From positions 1 to 13,759 of the forward strand of contig JAGOEF010000021.1 in assembly GCA_017997855.1 (NCBI GenBank): a stretch of 13,759 bases of DNA. The letters are read 5' to 3'. Made by a program: the position numbers and the translations under genes. This document shows, piece by piece, positions 1 through 7,426 of this stretch. Under the pieces are notes generated by a model. That model saw only the letters and a list, made by a program, of their open reading frames with translations, made no database searches and had not been told where the DNA came from. Positions within the stretch are counted from its first letter, which is position 1. Each line of letters starts with the position of its first letter. The DNA comes from Bacteroidales bacterium (GTDB lineage Bacteria; Bacteroidota; Bacteroidia; Bacteroidales; ML635J-15).

Positions 1-1589
1 TTGCCATTGCATTTGCCCTGAGTTCGCTCATTGCTCAGGACCGTTCCGACTGGATTGGATCCTATCCCGAAGCCTGTACCAGTATTACCGTGGGTAAATC
101 GGCCACAACCGATGGTTCGGTTATCACATCGCACACCGACGACAGTCACCGAACACGCAGCGAAATGAATATAATTCCGGCCATGGACCACAAACCGGGT
201 GAGATGACTCCCATGTACAGGCGTATTGCCTGCGATACAACGGCTATGCCATCGTATTCGAACATTGTTATCGGCGAAATACCACAGGTGAAACACACCT
301 ACCAGTTCATTAACACGGCATATCCGTGCATGAACGAGCATCAACTTGGCATTGGAGAGTCAACTTTTGGAGGCCGCGATTGTCTGCAGTCGGATGCCGG
401 ACTTATCGATTGTCAACGCTTGTGTCAATTAATGCTCGAGCGATGCAAAACCGCACGCGAAGCCATCGTTATGGCGGGCGAACTATTGAAACAATATGGA
501 TGGAACGACGCGGGCGAATGCCTCACGATTGCCGACCCCAACGAGGTGTGGCATCTCGAAATCGTGGGTCCCGGAAAGGGAAAAGTGGGTGCGATCTGGG
601 TTGCACAACGCGTACCCGACGACCATGTGTCGTGTAATGCCAATGCAAGCCGTATCATGGAAATTGACATAAAAAACAAAGACTATTTTATGGCCAGTAC
701 CAATATTTTCGACATGGCCCGCGACAGTGCCTGGTGGAACCCTGAAAAAGAAGCATTCCGGTTTGCGTATGCCTATGCACCCCAGTCACGTAAAGAACTT
801 GCGAGCCGCCGCCGGGAGTGGAGAATTTTTGATATGCTCGCACCATCGCTGCAACTTGACCCCAACGACGAGAATTATCCCTTTTCGGTAAAACCCGATA
901 AACCGGTAAGTATGGAAATGCTCGTACTGATATTTTCGGACTATTACGAAGGCACTCCTTACGACATGACCCGCAGCATTACCAGCACCGATAAAAACGG
1001 AAAAACCATAGTTTCACCGCTCGCAAACCCGTTCATGCCCTACGAGCAATTGGAATTGCACAACGTAAGCGGAGGATGGTATCACACCGGTAGCGATGAT
1101 CATATCCAGTTTTTGGGAGAACGAACCATTGCGCGCTGGTACACCATGTACGGCACCATACTGCAATCGCGCTCATGGCTTCCCGACGAAGTAGGCGGGG
1201 TTGCGTGGATTGCACTCGATAATATTGCATCATCGGTGTATGTTCCTTTCTATTGTTCGGTTACCGATATGCCACAGTCGTATAAAACGCCCGGACGCAC
1301 CAAAGGGTACACCCTGCAATCGGCATGGTGGGCTTTCAACAGACTGGGAACACTGGCAGCACAACGCTGGGGTGATATGCGCCACGATTTGGCTGCAGTT
1401 TGGGGCCCCATGCAAAAAGACTTATTTAAAAATCAGGAAAGCGTTGAACGCCTCGCCATGAACATGAAATCGGAAAAAAAGCGTATTGAATTCCTGACAC
1501 AATATTCCAACGATCAGGGAAACAAAGCCGTGAATAAAGCCATTGAACTCGGCGATTTCCTATGGACAAAATATGACGAGAAGTTTTAA
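1..1589 (+). CDS. Secreted C69-family dipeptidase (5' truncated)
   Basis: The reading frame is open from base 3, so the gene starts before the window; a GTG at 90 is internal, not the start. The visible 528 residues begin with the hydrophobic end of a signal peptide (AIAFALSSLIAQ). They continue with EACTSITVGKSATTDGS, in which the Cys encoded at 75-77 matches the N-terminal nucleophile of peptidase family C69 (PepD-like, Ntn-hydrolase fold). In that family the Cys is exposed by cleavage and hydrolyses dipeptides. Other family-like stretches are GESTFGGRD and the LTIADPNEVWHLEIVG segment. The rest is a long, Trp-rich C-terminal part, and the total length fits the family. It is probably exported to the periplasm or cell surface for peptide scavenging. 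The downstream lipoprotein gene is convergent, with only a 9-nt gap. The family is secure; exact substrates are unknown. Confidence 0.9.
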   Translation, partial: AIAFALSSLIAQDRSDWIGSYPEACTSITVGKSATTDGSVITSHTDDSHRTRSEMNIIPAMDHKPGEMTPMYRRIACDTTAMPSYSNIVIGEIPQVKHTYQFINTAYPCMNEHQLGIGESTFGGRDCLQSDAGLIDCQRLCQLMLERCKTAREAIVMAGELLKQYGWNDAGECLTIADPNEVWHLEIVGPGKGKVGAIWVAQRVPDDHVSCNANASRIMEIDIKNKDYFMASTNIFDMARDSAWWNPEKEAFRFAYAYAPQSRKELASRRREWRIFDMLAPSLQLDPNDENYPFSVKPDKPVSMEMLVLIFSDYYEGTPYDMTRSITSTDKNGKTIVSPLANPFMPYEQLELHNVSGGWYHTGSDDHIQFLGERTIARWYTMYGTILQSRSWLPDEVGGVAWIALDNIASSVYVPFYCSVTDMPQSYKTPGRTKGYTLQSAWWAFNRLGTLAAQRWGDMRHDLAAVWGPMQKDLFKNQESVERLAMNMKSEKKRIEFLTQYSNDQGNKAVNKAIELGDFLWTKYDEKF

Positions 1590-1598
1590 ACCGGTCGC

Positions 1599-2186
1599 TT
1601 ATTGCTGGGTTGCATCGGAGTAATTGAGTTTGACAACCGTGCATTGGTTTTCGACAATCTCGATTTGCCCCTGCCAGAAGTAAACACCATCGTTGGCAGT
1701 GTAATTGTGCGTACCAACCACCAATCCGGCAAAGTTTGCACAATCGGAGTGACCGCAATCGGGAGCTGTGGTTATTTTATCAAGAATATTTTCGGTAACA
1801 CTATTAATGGTAACCGTAATATTATCGTAACCTTCGCTCTGCCAGAACACAGCATTACCGGTTTTCGGAATAACATTAATCGATTTCAGCGATTCGCTCG
1901 ACAATTCGCCATTGCGCGAAAACGCAGTGAGTTTAAAAGTAAGAATACCCGCAGCGGTTTCGGGAATAACATACACGGGGTTTTCTTCGGTGCTGGTGCT
2001 ATTACCAGGCAGATTCCACTCATAATGATGGGCATCGGTCGATGAATTGGTTATCACAACCGTTTCTCCGGCATTATACACCGATTTGTCGAGCGAAAAA
2101 CTGGCGGTAGGTTGTTTCTGACACGATACAAAAAACAATACAGTAAGAATGAGCAGCGCGGCTTGCAAGATTTTTTTGGTTGGCAT
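1599..2186 (-). CDS. PKD-domain lipoprotein
   Basis: This 195-residue protein starts with Lys-rich MPTKK, a hydrophobic stretch (residues 6-20) and a lipobox ending in VSC with Cys22, so it is predicted to be a lipoprotein. Residues about 27-107 look like a PKD/Ig-like beta-sandwich: an Ala/Ser-Phe start, GETVVITNSS, then HHYEWNLPG. This fold is usual in surface and adhesion proteins of Bacteroidota. The C-terminal part (about 110-190) is a second module with a CGHSDC motif (Cys144, Cys149) and another Cys at 182. It resembles uncharacterised C-terminal modules of Bacteroidota lipoproteins, but I cannot name it. It is convergent with the C69 peptidase gene, and no neighbour gives a functional clue. 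The true start at ATG 2184-2186 is supported by the signal peptide. The function is unknown, perhaps surface binding. Confidence 0.8.
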   Translation of the reverse strand: MPTKKILQAALLILTVLFFVSCQKQPTASFSLDKSVYNAGETVVITNSSTDAHHYEWNLPGNSTSTEENPVYVIPETAAGILTFKLTAFSRNGELSSESLKSINVIPKTGNAVFWQSEGYDNITVTINSVTENILDKITTAPDCGHSDCANFAGLVVGTHNYTANDGVYFWQGQIEIVENQCTVVKLNYSDATQQ

Positions 2187-2327
2187 GGTATTCCAATATT
2201 AAAATTACCCTACTCTTCAGGATTTTCGGATACTCCCCCCGGGAACTTGAACAGTACTTAAGAATCCCGAAGTGGCGGCAATTTAATAAATATTTAAAAA
2301 ACAAACTACCGGTTGTTAACAACAAAA

Positions 2328-2357
2328 CAGGCAGCGTCAACAAATTGGCGCTGCCTG
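2328..2357 (-). terminator. Intrinsic terminator of metK
   Basis: A perfect 9-bp inverted repeat (CAGGCAGCG at 2328-2336, CGCTGCCTG at 2349-2357) encloses a 12-nt loop. Read on the minus strand it is followed by TTTTGTTG. It lies 19 bp past the metK stop codon, in the right orientation to end that transcript before the lipoprotein gene. Confidence 0.85.
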
Positions 2358-2376
2358 CATACCTATAGGTTCAAAA

Positions 2377-3639
2377 TCAAAGGCCGAATACAGCTTTTAT
2401 TTTTTCAACATAATCGAGTTTCTCCCATGTAAATAATTCAACTTCCACCTTTTTATCTTCGATATAAGGTGAGGAGAAAACCTTCGTCACTTTGCGGGGG
2501 CTGCGGCCGAAATGTCCGTAAGCTGCCGTTTCGCGGTAGATAGGATTCCTGAGCTTAAATCGTTGTTCGATGGCTGCCGGGCGCATATCGAAAATGTCCT
2601 TAACTTTTTCGGCAATCACACCATCGGTCATGTTCACATGGGCAGTGCCAAAGGTGTTTACATAAATACCTACCGGCTGGGCCACGCCAATAGCATAGGC
2701 AACCTGAACCAGAATCTCATCGGCAACACCTGCCGCTACCATGTTTTTGGCAATATGCCGCGTAGCATAGGCAGCCGAGCGATCGACCTTACTGGGGTCT
2801 TTGCCCGAGAAAGCACCACCACCATGCGCACCGCGGCCACCATAGGTGTCCACAATAATTTTACGTCCGGTCAGGCCAGTGTCTCCATGAGGTCCTCCAA
2901 TGACAAATTTACCCGTTGGATTCACATGCAACACATAATTGTGTCTGAACAGTCCGGCAGTTTTTTCGGGCAGGCTTGATGTAACCCTCGGAATCAGGAT
3001 ATTCTGTACATCGTTTTTAATGGTTTCGAGCATGCGCTTTTCGTCGTTGTCGAAATCGTCGTGCTGGGTTGATATTACGATGGTATGAACCCTCAGGGGT
3101 TTCTGCTGGTCGTCGTATTCAATGGTCACCTGCGACTTGGAATCGGGCCTCAGGTAAGTCATCATCTTGCCTTCGCGCCTGATTGCTGCCAGTTCCTGAA
3201 GCAAGCGGTGCGACAAATCAAGCGGCAAGGGCATAAAATCTTCGGTTTCGCGGCAGGCATATCCGAACATCATGCCCTGATCGCCGGCACCTTGCTCCTG
3301 ATGAAGCCCCTTACCCTCTTCGACACCCTGATTGATGTCGGGCGACTGTTCGTGAATGGCAACCAGAACACCACAGGAATTACCATCGAAGCGGTATTCA
3401 CCTTTGGTATAACCCACTTCGTTGATAACACGGCGTGTAGTTTCCTGAATATCGACATACACTTTCGATTTCACTTCTCCGGCAACCACAGCCTGACCCG
3501 TAGTCACCAAGGTTTCGCAAGCCACTTTCGACTGTGGGTCGAAAGCCAGAAATTCATCCAGAATTGCATCAGAAATCTGATCGGCCAGTTTATCAGGATG
3601 GCCTTCGGATACCGATTCGGATGTGAATAAATAACCCAT
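2377..3639 (-). CDS. metK: S-adenosylmethionine synthetase (methionine adenosyltransferase)
   Basis: The enzyme makes S-adenosylmethionine from methionine and ATP in the cytoplasm, supplying methyl groups and radical-SAM chemistry. The 420-residue protein carries the hallmark motifs in order: SEGHPDK with catalytic His14 near the N-terminus, [12 protein letters not shown] (117-128; ATP/methionine binding), GGPHGDTG (248-255), and the P-loop-like GGGAFSGKD (273-281). Its length is slightly above the classic bacterial enzyme (about 384-400) and typical of Bacteroidota. It is transcribed alone: a terminator lies just downstream, and a bidirectional control region separates it from the bactofilin/atp operon. 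The start codon is ATG 3637-3639, directly before the conserved [16 protein letters not shown] stretch. Identification is very secure. Confidence 0.98.
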   Translation of the reverse strand: MGYLFTSESVSEGHPDKLADQISDAILDEFLAFDPQSKVACETLVTTGQAVVAGEVKSKVYVDIQETTRRVINEVGYTKGEYRFDGNSCGVLVAIHEQSPDINQGVEEGKGLHQEQGAGDQGMMFGYACRETEDFMPLPLDLSHRLLQELAAIRREGKMMTYLRPDSKSQVTIEYDDQQKPLRVHTIVISTQHDDFDNDEKRMLETIKNDVQNILIPRVTSSLPEKTAGLFRHNYVLHVNPTGKFVIGGPHGDTGLTGRKIIVDTYGGRGAHGGGAFSGKDPSKVDRSAAYATRHIAKNMVAAGVADEILVQVAYAIGVAQPVGIYVNTFGTAHVNMTDGVIAEKVKDIFDMRPAAIEQRFKLRNPIYRETAAYGHFGRSPRKVTKVFSSPYIEDKKVEVELFTWEKLDYVEKIKAVFGL

Positions 3640-3753
3640 CTTAACAAGTTTTAAATTAATACTATGTTATTGAATGATTGTAAAAACAGAAACGGTGTTT
3701 TAGCATTGTTTTGCTGTGGTTGCAATCACCCAAATTTTTCCACTGAGAAAACA

Positions 3754-3785
3754 CAAAAATACACTTAATTGTTTTTCTGTGCAAT
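3754..3785 (-). promoter_or_regulatory. Candidate metK promoter and about 110-nt leader
   Basis: On the minus strand, 3761-3754 reads TATTTTTG, an exact match to the Bacteroidota -7 consensus TAnnTTTG. An ATTG about 20 bp further upstream (3785-3782) is one mismatch from the -33 TTTG box. Transcription would begin near 3748, giving a leader of roughly 110 nt before the metK ATG. This is a motif match only. Confidence 0.45.
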
Positions 3786-3878
3786 TTTTTTTTTTGATTT
3801 CTGAAATTAAATTCAAAAAACCGGCAGGTCGTGTTTGTGTTTTTTTTTCGGAATGATACGAATGTAAATGATTATTTT

Positions 3879-3886
3879 TATTTTTG
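3879..3886 (+). promoter_or_regulatory. Candidate -7 box for the bactofilin-atp operon
   Basis: TATTTTTG at 3879-3886 fits TAnnTTTG exactly and lies 31 bp before the bactofilin ATG, so the leader would be about 25 nt. No convincing TTTG -33 box sits at the usual 19-23 bp spacing. Two long T tracts (11 T at 3785-3795, 9 T at 3840-3848) lie between this site and the divergent metK promoter and may make the region bent or easily melted. Confidence 0.4.
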
Positions 3887-3917
3887 TGCAACAGCAACAC
3901 AAACACAACACATCGCT

Positions 3918-4310
3918 ATGGCAAAACTTAACGAAACGGAACAGGCAGCCGTAAACATTATTGGAAATGGCACTACCATCAAGGGAGATGTAATTTCGAC
4001 GGGCGATATGCGCATCGACGGCACCCTGCAAGGGAATTTACAGATTAAAGGGCGTCTTATTATTGGAGAAACCGGAAAAATCATCGGCGAAATCGATTGC
4101 AAAAACTCTGAGATTTCAGGAATTATCGAAGGTAAAATTGTGGTGGGCGAGCTTTTAACGCTAAAATCAACGGCAAAAATAATGGGTGATATCATCACCT
4201 CGAAACTTGCCATTGAACCCGGCGCTGTATTTACCGGAACCTGCAATATGGGCGGTAACAGGCAAAAACAGGAATACACTTCGGTTTCCGAAAATGCCGA
4301 AGCCAAATAG
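3918..4310 (+). CDS. Bactofilin
   Basis: Bactofilins (DUF583) polymerise without nucleotide into cytoskeletal filaments and often scaffold envelope enzymes. This 130-residue protein has the expected short disordered N-terminus. It is followed by a right-handed beta-helix core made of short Gly/Ile repeats from about residue 13 to 112, such as TTIKGDVISTGDMRIDGTLQG, KIIGEID and EGKIVVGELLTLKSTAKI, and ends in a polar tail. ATG 3918 is chosen over the upstream in-frame ATG at 3831 because the extra residues are Phe-rich, low-complexity translation of the AT-rich promoter region, and because the candidate -7 box lies inside that stretch. The stop overlaps the next gene by 17 nt, so it appears translationally linked to atpZ and is probably the first gene of the ATP synthase operon. 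Confidence 0.92.
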   Translation: MAKLNETEQAAVNIIGNGTTIKGDVISTGDMRIDGTLQGNLQIKGRLIIGETGKIIGEIDCKNSEISGIIEGKIVVGELLTLKSTAKIMGDIITSKLAIEPGAVFTGTCNMGGNRQKQEYTSVSENAEAK

Positions 4311-4509
4311 CGACAATCCATACAGCCGTTATGCCCGCTACTCGGCTATTGTAATCGAAATGATTGCAGTAATTGCGGGTTTAACTTATCTGGGTGTATG
4401 GGCCGACAAAAAAATCGGAAACGAAACGGCCTGGCTTACCATCGTGCTTTCGTTGTTGGGTGTAGCTGCTGCCATATATTTACTGATAAAACAATTGCCC
4501 CGTGAATAA
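4294..4509 (+). CDS. atpZ: AtpZ/AtpI-family ATP synthase accessory protein
   Basis: This 71-residue protein has two predicted membrane helices (about residues 14-33 and 44-64) joined by a WADKKIGNETAW loop, the pattern of the ATPase_gene1/AtpZ family found at the head of F-type ATP synthase operons. Family members are thought to help c-ring or Fo assembly, or Mg2+/Ca2+ supply. The start at ATG 4294 lies inside the end of the bactofilin gene (17-nt overlap). The longer frame opening at 4186 is simply the out-of-frame bactofilin sequence. The stop overlaps the next gene by 8 nt. The family call is fairly secure from sequence plus position; the exact role is not proven. Confidence 0.85.
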   Translation: MPKPNSDNPYSRYARYSAIVIEMIAVIAGLTYLGVWADKKIGNETAWLTIVLSLLGVAAAIYLLIKQLPRE

Positions 4510-4891
4510 AGCCATACAGAAATATTTCTCTGCAACACTGAAACTTCTTTCGTTTGGTTTGTTTTTGTTCTTACTGCACTGGCTGATTGTTTACCTTGTT
4601 CTTAACCTGACCAATCCGGCCGGATTTTGGCATTTTCACCTCTTTTTGGGATTGCTTACCCTGCTGAATCTGATTGTGGTAATCTGGCTGCTTAATAAGG
4701 ATGCAAAACTGATGGGTCTGGGGTTTATGGCGGCCGGATTTTTAAAAATGCTGGCTTCGGTGGGTTTTCTGTTACCCTATCTGATGAACAAGGACAGCGA
4801 AACCACCGGAATCGTTATTCAATTTATGGCAATTTACGTTGCCTATCTGGTGTTTGAGGTAATGTATCTGGTTAAATTGTTAAAAAAATAA
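4502..4891 (+). CDS. Four-helix membrane protein of the ATP synthase operon (DUF6168-like)
   Basis: This 129-residue protein has four hydrophobic helices at roughly residues 11-33, 43-65, 71-95 and 105-127 and short polar loops (NLTNPAG, LNKDAKL, MNKDSET). It begins at GTG 4502, overlapping the atpZ stop by 8 nt, which implies translational coupling. Proteins of this size and topology occupy this position in Bacteroidota atp operons, and I believe they are annotated as DUF6168. They may be the functional counterpart of E. coli AtpI, which also lies just before atpB, but no sequence motif proves this. I see no catalytic residues. Confidence 0.75.
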   Translation: MNKAIQKYFSATLKLLSFGLFLFLLHWLIVYLVLNLTNPAGFWHFHLFLGLLTLLNLIVVIWLLNKDAKLMGLGFMAAGFLKMLASVGFLLPYLMNKDSETTGIVIQFMAIYVAYLVFEVMYLVKLLKK

Positions 4892-4952
4892 AGAATTTTC
4901 AGAAATCATTAAAAATTGTTATTTTCAAAACGCGAAAACGAACACAAAACCG

Positions 4953-6041
4953 ATGACGGCACTATATAAATATTTCGCTTCTTTTTTGCTCATTATTAGC
5001 ATGTTTGCCTATAATGCAGCCGCTTCGGAACCGAAGCCTGAAGAAGAAAAACTCGATGTGAATTCGATGATAATGCATCACATTAAGGATTCTCACAGTT
5101 GGCACATACTCACATATCAGAAAGATGGTGAAGAAAAACAAGTGAGTATTCCCCTGCCCGTAATCCTTTACTACAACGGTCATCTCGATGTATTTATGTC
5201 GTCGGAATTTCATCATGGAGAAGTAAATGTAATCCGCGGAGACCGTGAATATATATTGCATCACGAAAAAATTTATCTGGCCAACGACGAACATGGAATC
5301 ACACTCGAAGAAGGCGAAAAAGAGGGCGAGCATGTGATAGCTAACGAAAAGCCCCTCGATTTCTCGCTTACCCGCAACGCCGCTGCTTTGTTATTTTCGG
5401 TGTTTTTACTCCTGTGGATATTCCTCAGCATGGCCCGTGCCTATAAAAAACGTCCCGGTCGCCCGGCCGGTTTGCAGGCATTTCTCGAACCCCTGGTATT
5501 GTTCGTGCGCGACGATATTGTAATCCCGAATGTAGGTAAACACAAATACGAAAAATACCTGCCTTACCTGCTGACCCTGTTTTTCTTTCTTTTGATTAAT
5601 AATATACTGGGATTAATTCCTTTTTTTCCGGGCGGCTCAAACGTAACCGGTAATATTGCCATCACATTCACACTGGCCTTACTCACATTGTTGATAACTG
5701 TGTTCAGCGGGAACAAAAACTACTGGCGGCATATTTTCGCAGCGCCCGGTGTTCCCTGGTGGCTTTACATTGTCATGATTCCCGTTGAGCTGATCGGGGT
5801 AATCAGCAAGCCGTTTGCCCTCATGATTCGTCTGTTTGCCAATATAACCGCCGGGCACATCATCGTACTCAGCCTGGTTTCACTGATTTTTATTTTCCAA
5901 TCGCTGTGGATTGCTCCGGTTTCGATAATATTTGTGTTGTTCATGGATATTCTCGAACTGCTGGTGGCATTCCTGCAGGCGTATATTTTCACATTGCTGA
6001 CCGCCCTGTTTATCGGGATGGCAGTTGAGGAACACCATTAA
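4953..6041 (+). CDS. atpB: ATP synthase Fo subunit a
   Basis: Subunit a forms the two proton half-channels against the c-ring. The 362-residue protein begins with a signal-peptide-like segment (about 4-24). A hydrophilic exported domain follows (about 25-138), rich in His and acidic residues. The membrane part then holds about six helices between 143 and 356. The essential arginine is in MIRLFANITAGH (Arg293, equivalent to E. coli Arg210), and the family-typical ILGLIPFFPGG precedes it. The C-terminal helix contains LLVAFLQAYIFTLLTALFIGMA. At about 360 residues it is much longer than E. coli AtpB (271), as is usual in Bacteroidota owing to the N-terminal extension. A 61-bp AT-rich gap without an obvious terminator separates it from the preceding gene. 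Confidence 0.97.
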   Translation: MTALYKYFASFLLIISMFAYNAAASEPKPEEEKLDVNSMIMHHIKDSHSWHILTYQKDGEEKQVSIPLPVILYYNGHLDVFMSSEFHHGEVNVIRGDREYILHHEKIYLANDEHGITLEEGEKEGEHVIANEKPLDFSLTRNAAALLFSVFLLLWIFLSMARAYKKRPGRPAGLQAFLEPLVLFVRDDIVIPNVGKHKYEKYLPYLLTLFFFLLINNILGLIPFFPGGSNVTGNIAITFTLALLTLLITVFSGNKNYWRHIFAAPGVPWWLYIVMIPVELIGVISKPFALMIRLFANITAGHIIVLSLVSLIFIFQSLWIAPVSIIFVLFMDILELLVAFLQAYIFTLLTALFIGMAVEEHH

Positions 6042-6066
6042 AATGAATGTATGTTTTTTTGTTTAA

Positions 6067-6285
<219 letters not shown>

Positions 6286-6292
6286 AAATTTT

Positions 6293-6325
6293 GAAACCCT
6301 GTACGGCGGTTGGCCGCAGGGTTTC
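6293..6325 (+). terminator. Terminator-like hairpin between atpE and atpF
   Basis: A perfect 9-bp stem (GAAACCCTG 6293-6301, CAGGGTTTC 6317-6325) is extended by an inner CGGC/GCCG helix (6304-6307 with 6313-6316) and a 5-nt loop, then followed by TTTTATT. It has the form of an intrinsic terminator but sits inside the atp operon. It may therefore act as a partial terminator or an mRNA-stabilising element that raises c-subunit output. Confidence 0.75.
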
Positions 6326-6364
6326 TTTTATTGAAAAAAGCGTTGAACTAAAATAACTAAGACT

Positions 6365-6859
6365 ATGGATTTAGTAACTCCGGGATTAGGTTTGCTGGTA
6401 TGGATGGTAGTAGCATTTTTATTGCTGGTACTCATTCTTGGCAAATACGGATGGAAACCGATACTCAACAGTATCAACAAACGAAATCAATCCATCGAGG
6501 ATGCACTCAAGTCGGCTGAACACGCCCGTGAAGAAATGGCCCGCCTCAAGGCAGATAACGACATTATTCTTGCACAGGCCAAAGCCGAACGCGACGAAAT
6601 CCTGAAAGAAGCACGCGTTTTCAGCACCCAGATTATCAACGACGCCAAAAATTCGGCTAAGTCAGAAATCGATAAAATGAAGGAGCAGGCCCGTCAGGAA
6701 ATTGCTTTCGAAAAAGCCTCGGCACTCGATCAGATTAAAACACAAGTTGCCGGCATCTCGATTCAGATTGCCGAAAAATTGCTGAAGAAAAGCCTCGGCA
6801 ATGCCGAAACTCAGCAACAACTGGTTGACGACATCATTAAAGACATTAACCTGAATTAG
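6365..6859 (+). CDS. atpF: ATP synthase Fo subunit b
   Basis: This 164-residue peripheral-stalk subunit has one N-terminal membrane helix (about residues 8-27, GLGLLVWMVVAFLLLVLILG). The classic KYGWKPIL segment follows, then a long charged, Ala/Glu/Lys-rich helix (about 36-140) that will form the dimeric coiled coil holding F1 still. The C-terminal QIAEKLLKKSLGN stretch is typical for binding subunit delta. Length matches the family. The stop is one nucleotide from the atpH start, so the two are co-translated. Confidence 0.97.
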   Translation: MDLVTPGLGLLVWMVVAFLLLVLILGKYGWKPILNSINKRNQSIEDALKSAEHAREEMARLKADNDIILAQAKAERDEILKEARVFSTQIINDAKNSAKSEIDKMKEQARQEIAFEKASALDQIKTQVAGISIQIAEKLLKKSLGNAETQQQLVDDIIKDINLN

Positions 6860-6860
6860 C

Positions 6861-7415
6861 ATGAACCAGAGCAAAATTTCGGTGCGTTATGCCAAAGCCC
6901 TCCTGCTCTCAGCCAAAGATGGCGGAGCCCTGCAGGATGTGTACTCGGGCATGAGTACCCTGTTTCAGTTGTTTTCGGATCATGCCGAACTGAAAGAGGT
7001 GTTTGCCAATCCGGTAATTAAACCATCGCTTAAAGTGCAGATTATTTCGGAAATTACCGCTGCGATGCATCCTCTGGTACAAAGCTTCTCGAAACTGGTG
7101 GTTGAAAACGACCGGGAGCAGTATTTCCAGAATATTTGCCGCGACTTTATCAGTTTCTATAAAGCCGAAATGGGTATTAAAACAGCGCAGCTCACTACAG
7201 TGGCACCGCTGAGTGCCAAAAACACCGAGTCGGTGCGCAAACTCCTCGCAAGTCACTTCAACGCCAGCATCGAGTTTACCAATAAATTCGACGAAAGCCT
7301 CATCGGTGGTTTCATTGTACAGGTGGATGATATGCAGATCGATACCAGTATTAAGGCCCAACTCGAAAACATCAGACGAAATCTTACGAACGATTCATAT
7401 AAAAGCAAATTATAA
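6861..7415 (+). CDS. atpH: ATP synthase F1 subunit delta
   Basis: This 184-residue subunit joins the peripheral stalk to the top of the alpha/beta hexamer. The N-terminal six-helix domain is recognisable ([16 protein letters not shown], then [22 protein letters not shown]). The C-terminal part carries the conserved [21 protein letters not shown] motif (about residues 147-168). ATG 6861 directly follows the atpF stop. Length and gene order (F-H-A) fit the standard arrangement. Confidence 0.96.
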   Translation: MNQSKISVRYAKALLLSAKDGGALQDVYSGMSTLFQLFSDHAELKEVFANPVIKPSLKVQIISEITAAMHPLVQSFSKLVVENDREQYFQNICRDFISFYKAEMGIKTAQLTTVAPLSAKNTESVRKLLASHFNASIEFTNKFDESLIGGFIVQVDDMQIDTSIKAQLENIRRNLTNDSYKSKL

Positions 7416-7426
7416 ATTCAAATATT

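Noticed and set aside
1602..2045. 147-codon plus-strand frame opposite the lipoprotein gene
   Set aside because: The minus-strand frame has a signal peptide, lipobox and PKD-like domain; the plus-strand one has none of these.
2194..2201. TAATATTG on the minus strand just before the lipoprotein gene
   Set aside because: It is one mismatch from the -7 box, but the implied start is almost at the ATG and no -33 box is found.
2512..3630. Long plus-strand open frames opposite metK (155 and 181 codons)
   Set aside because: They are antisense to a certain metK and contain no family-like motifs.
3831..3917. Upstream in-frame ATG extending bactofilin by 29 residues
   Set aside because: The added residues are Phe/Tyr-rich translation of AT-rich promoter sequence, include the candidate -7 box, and are not part of the bactofilin fold.
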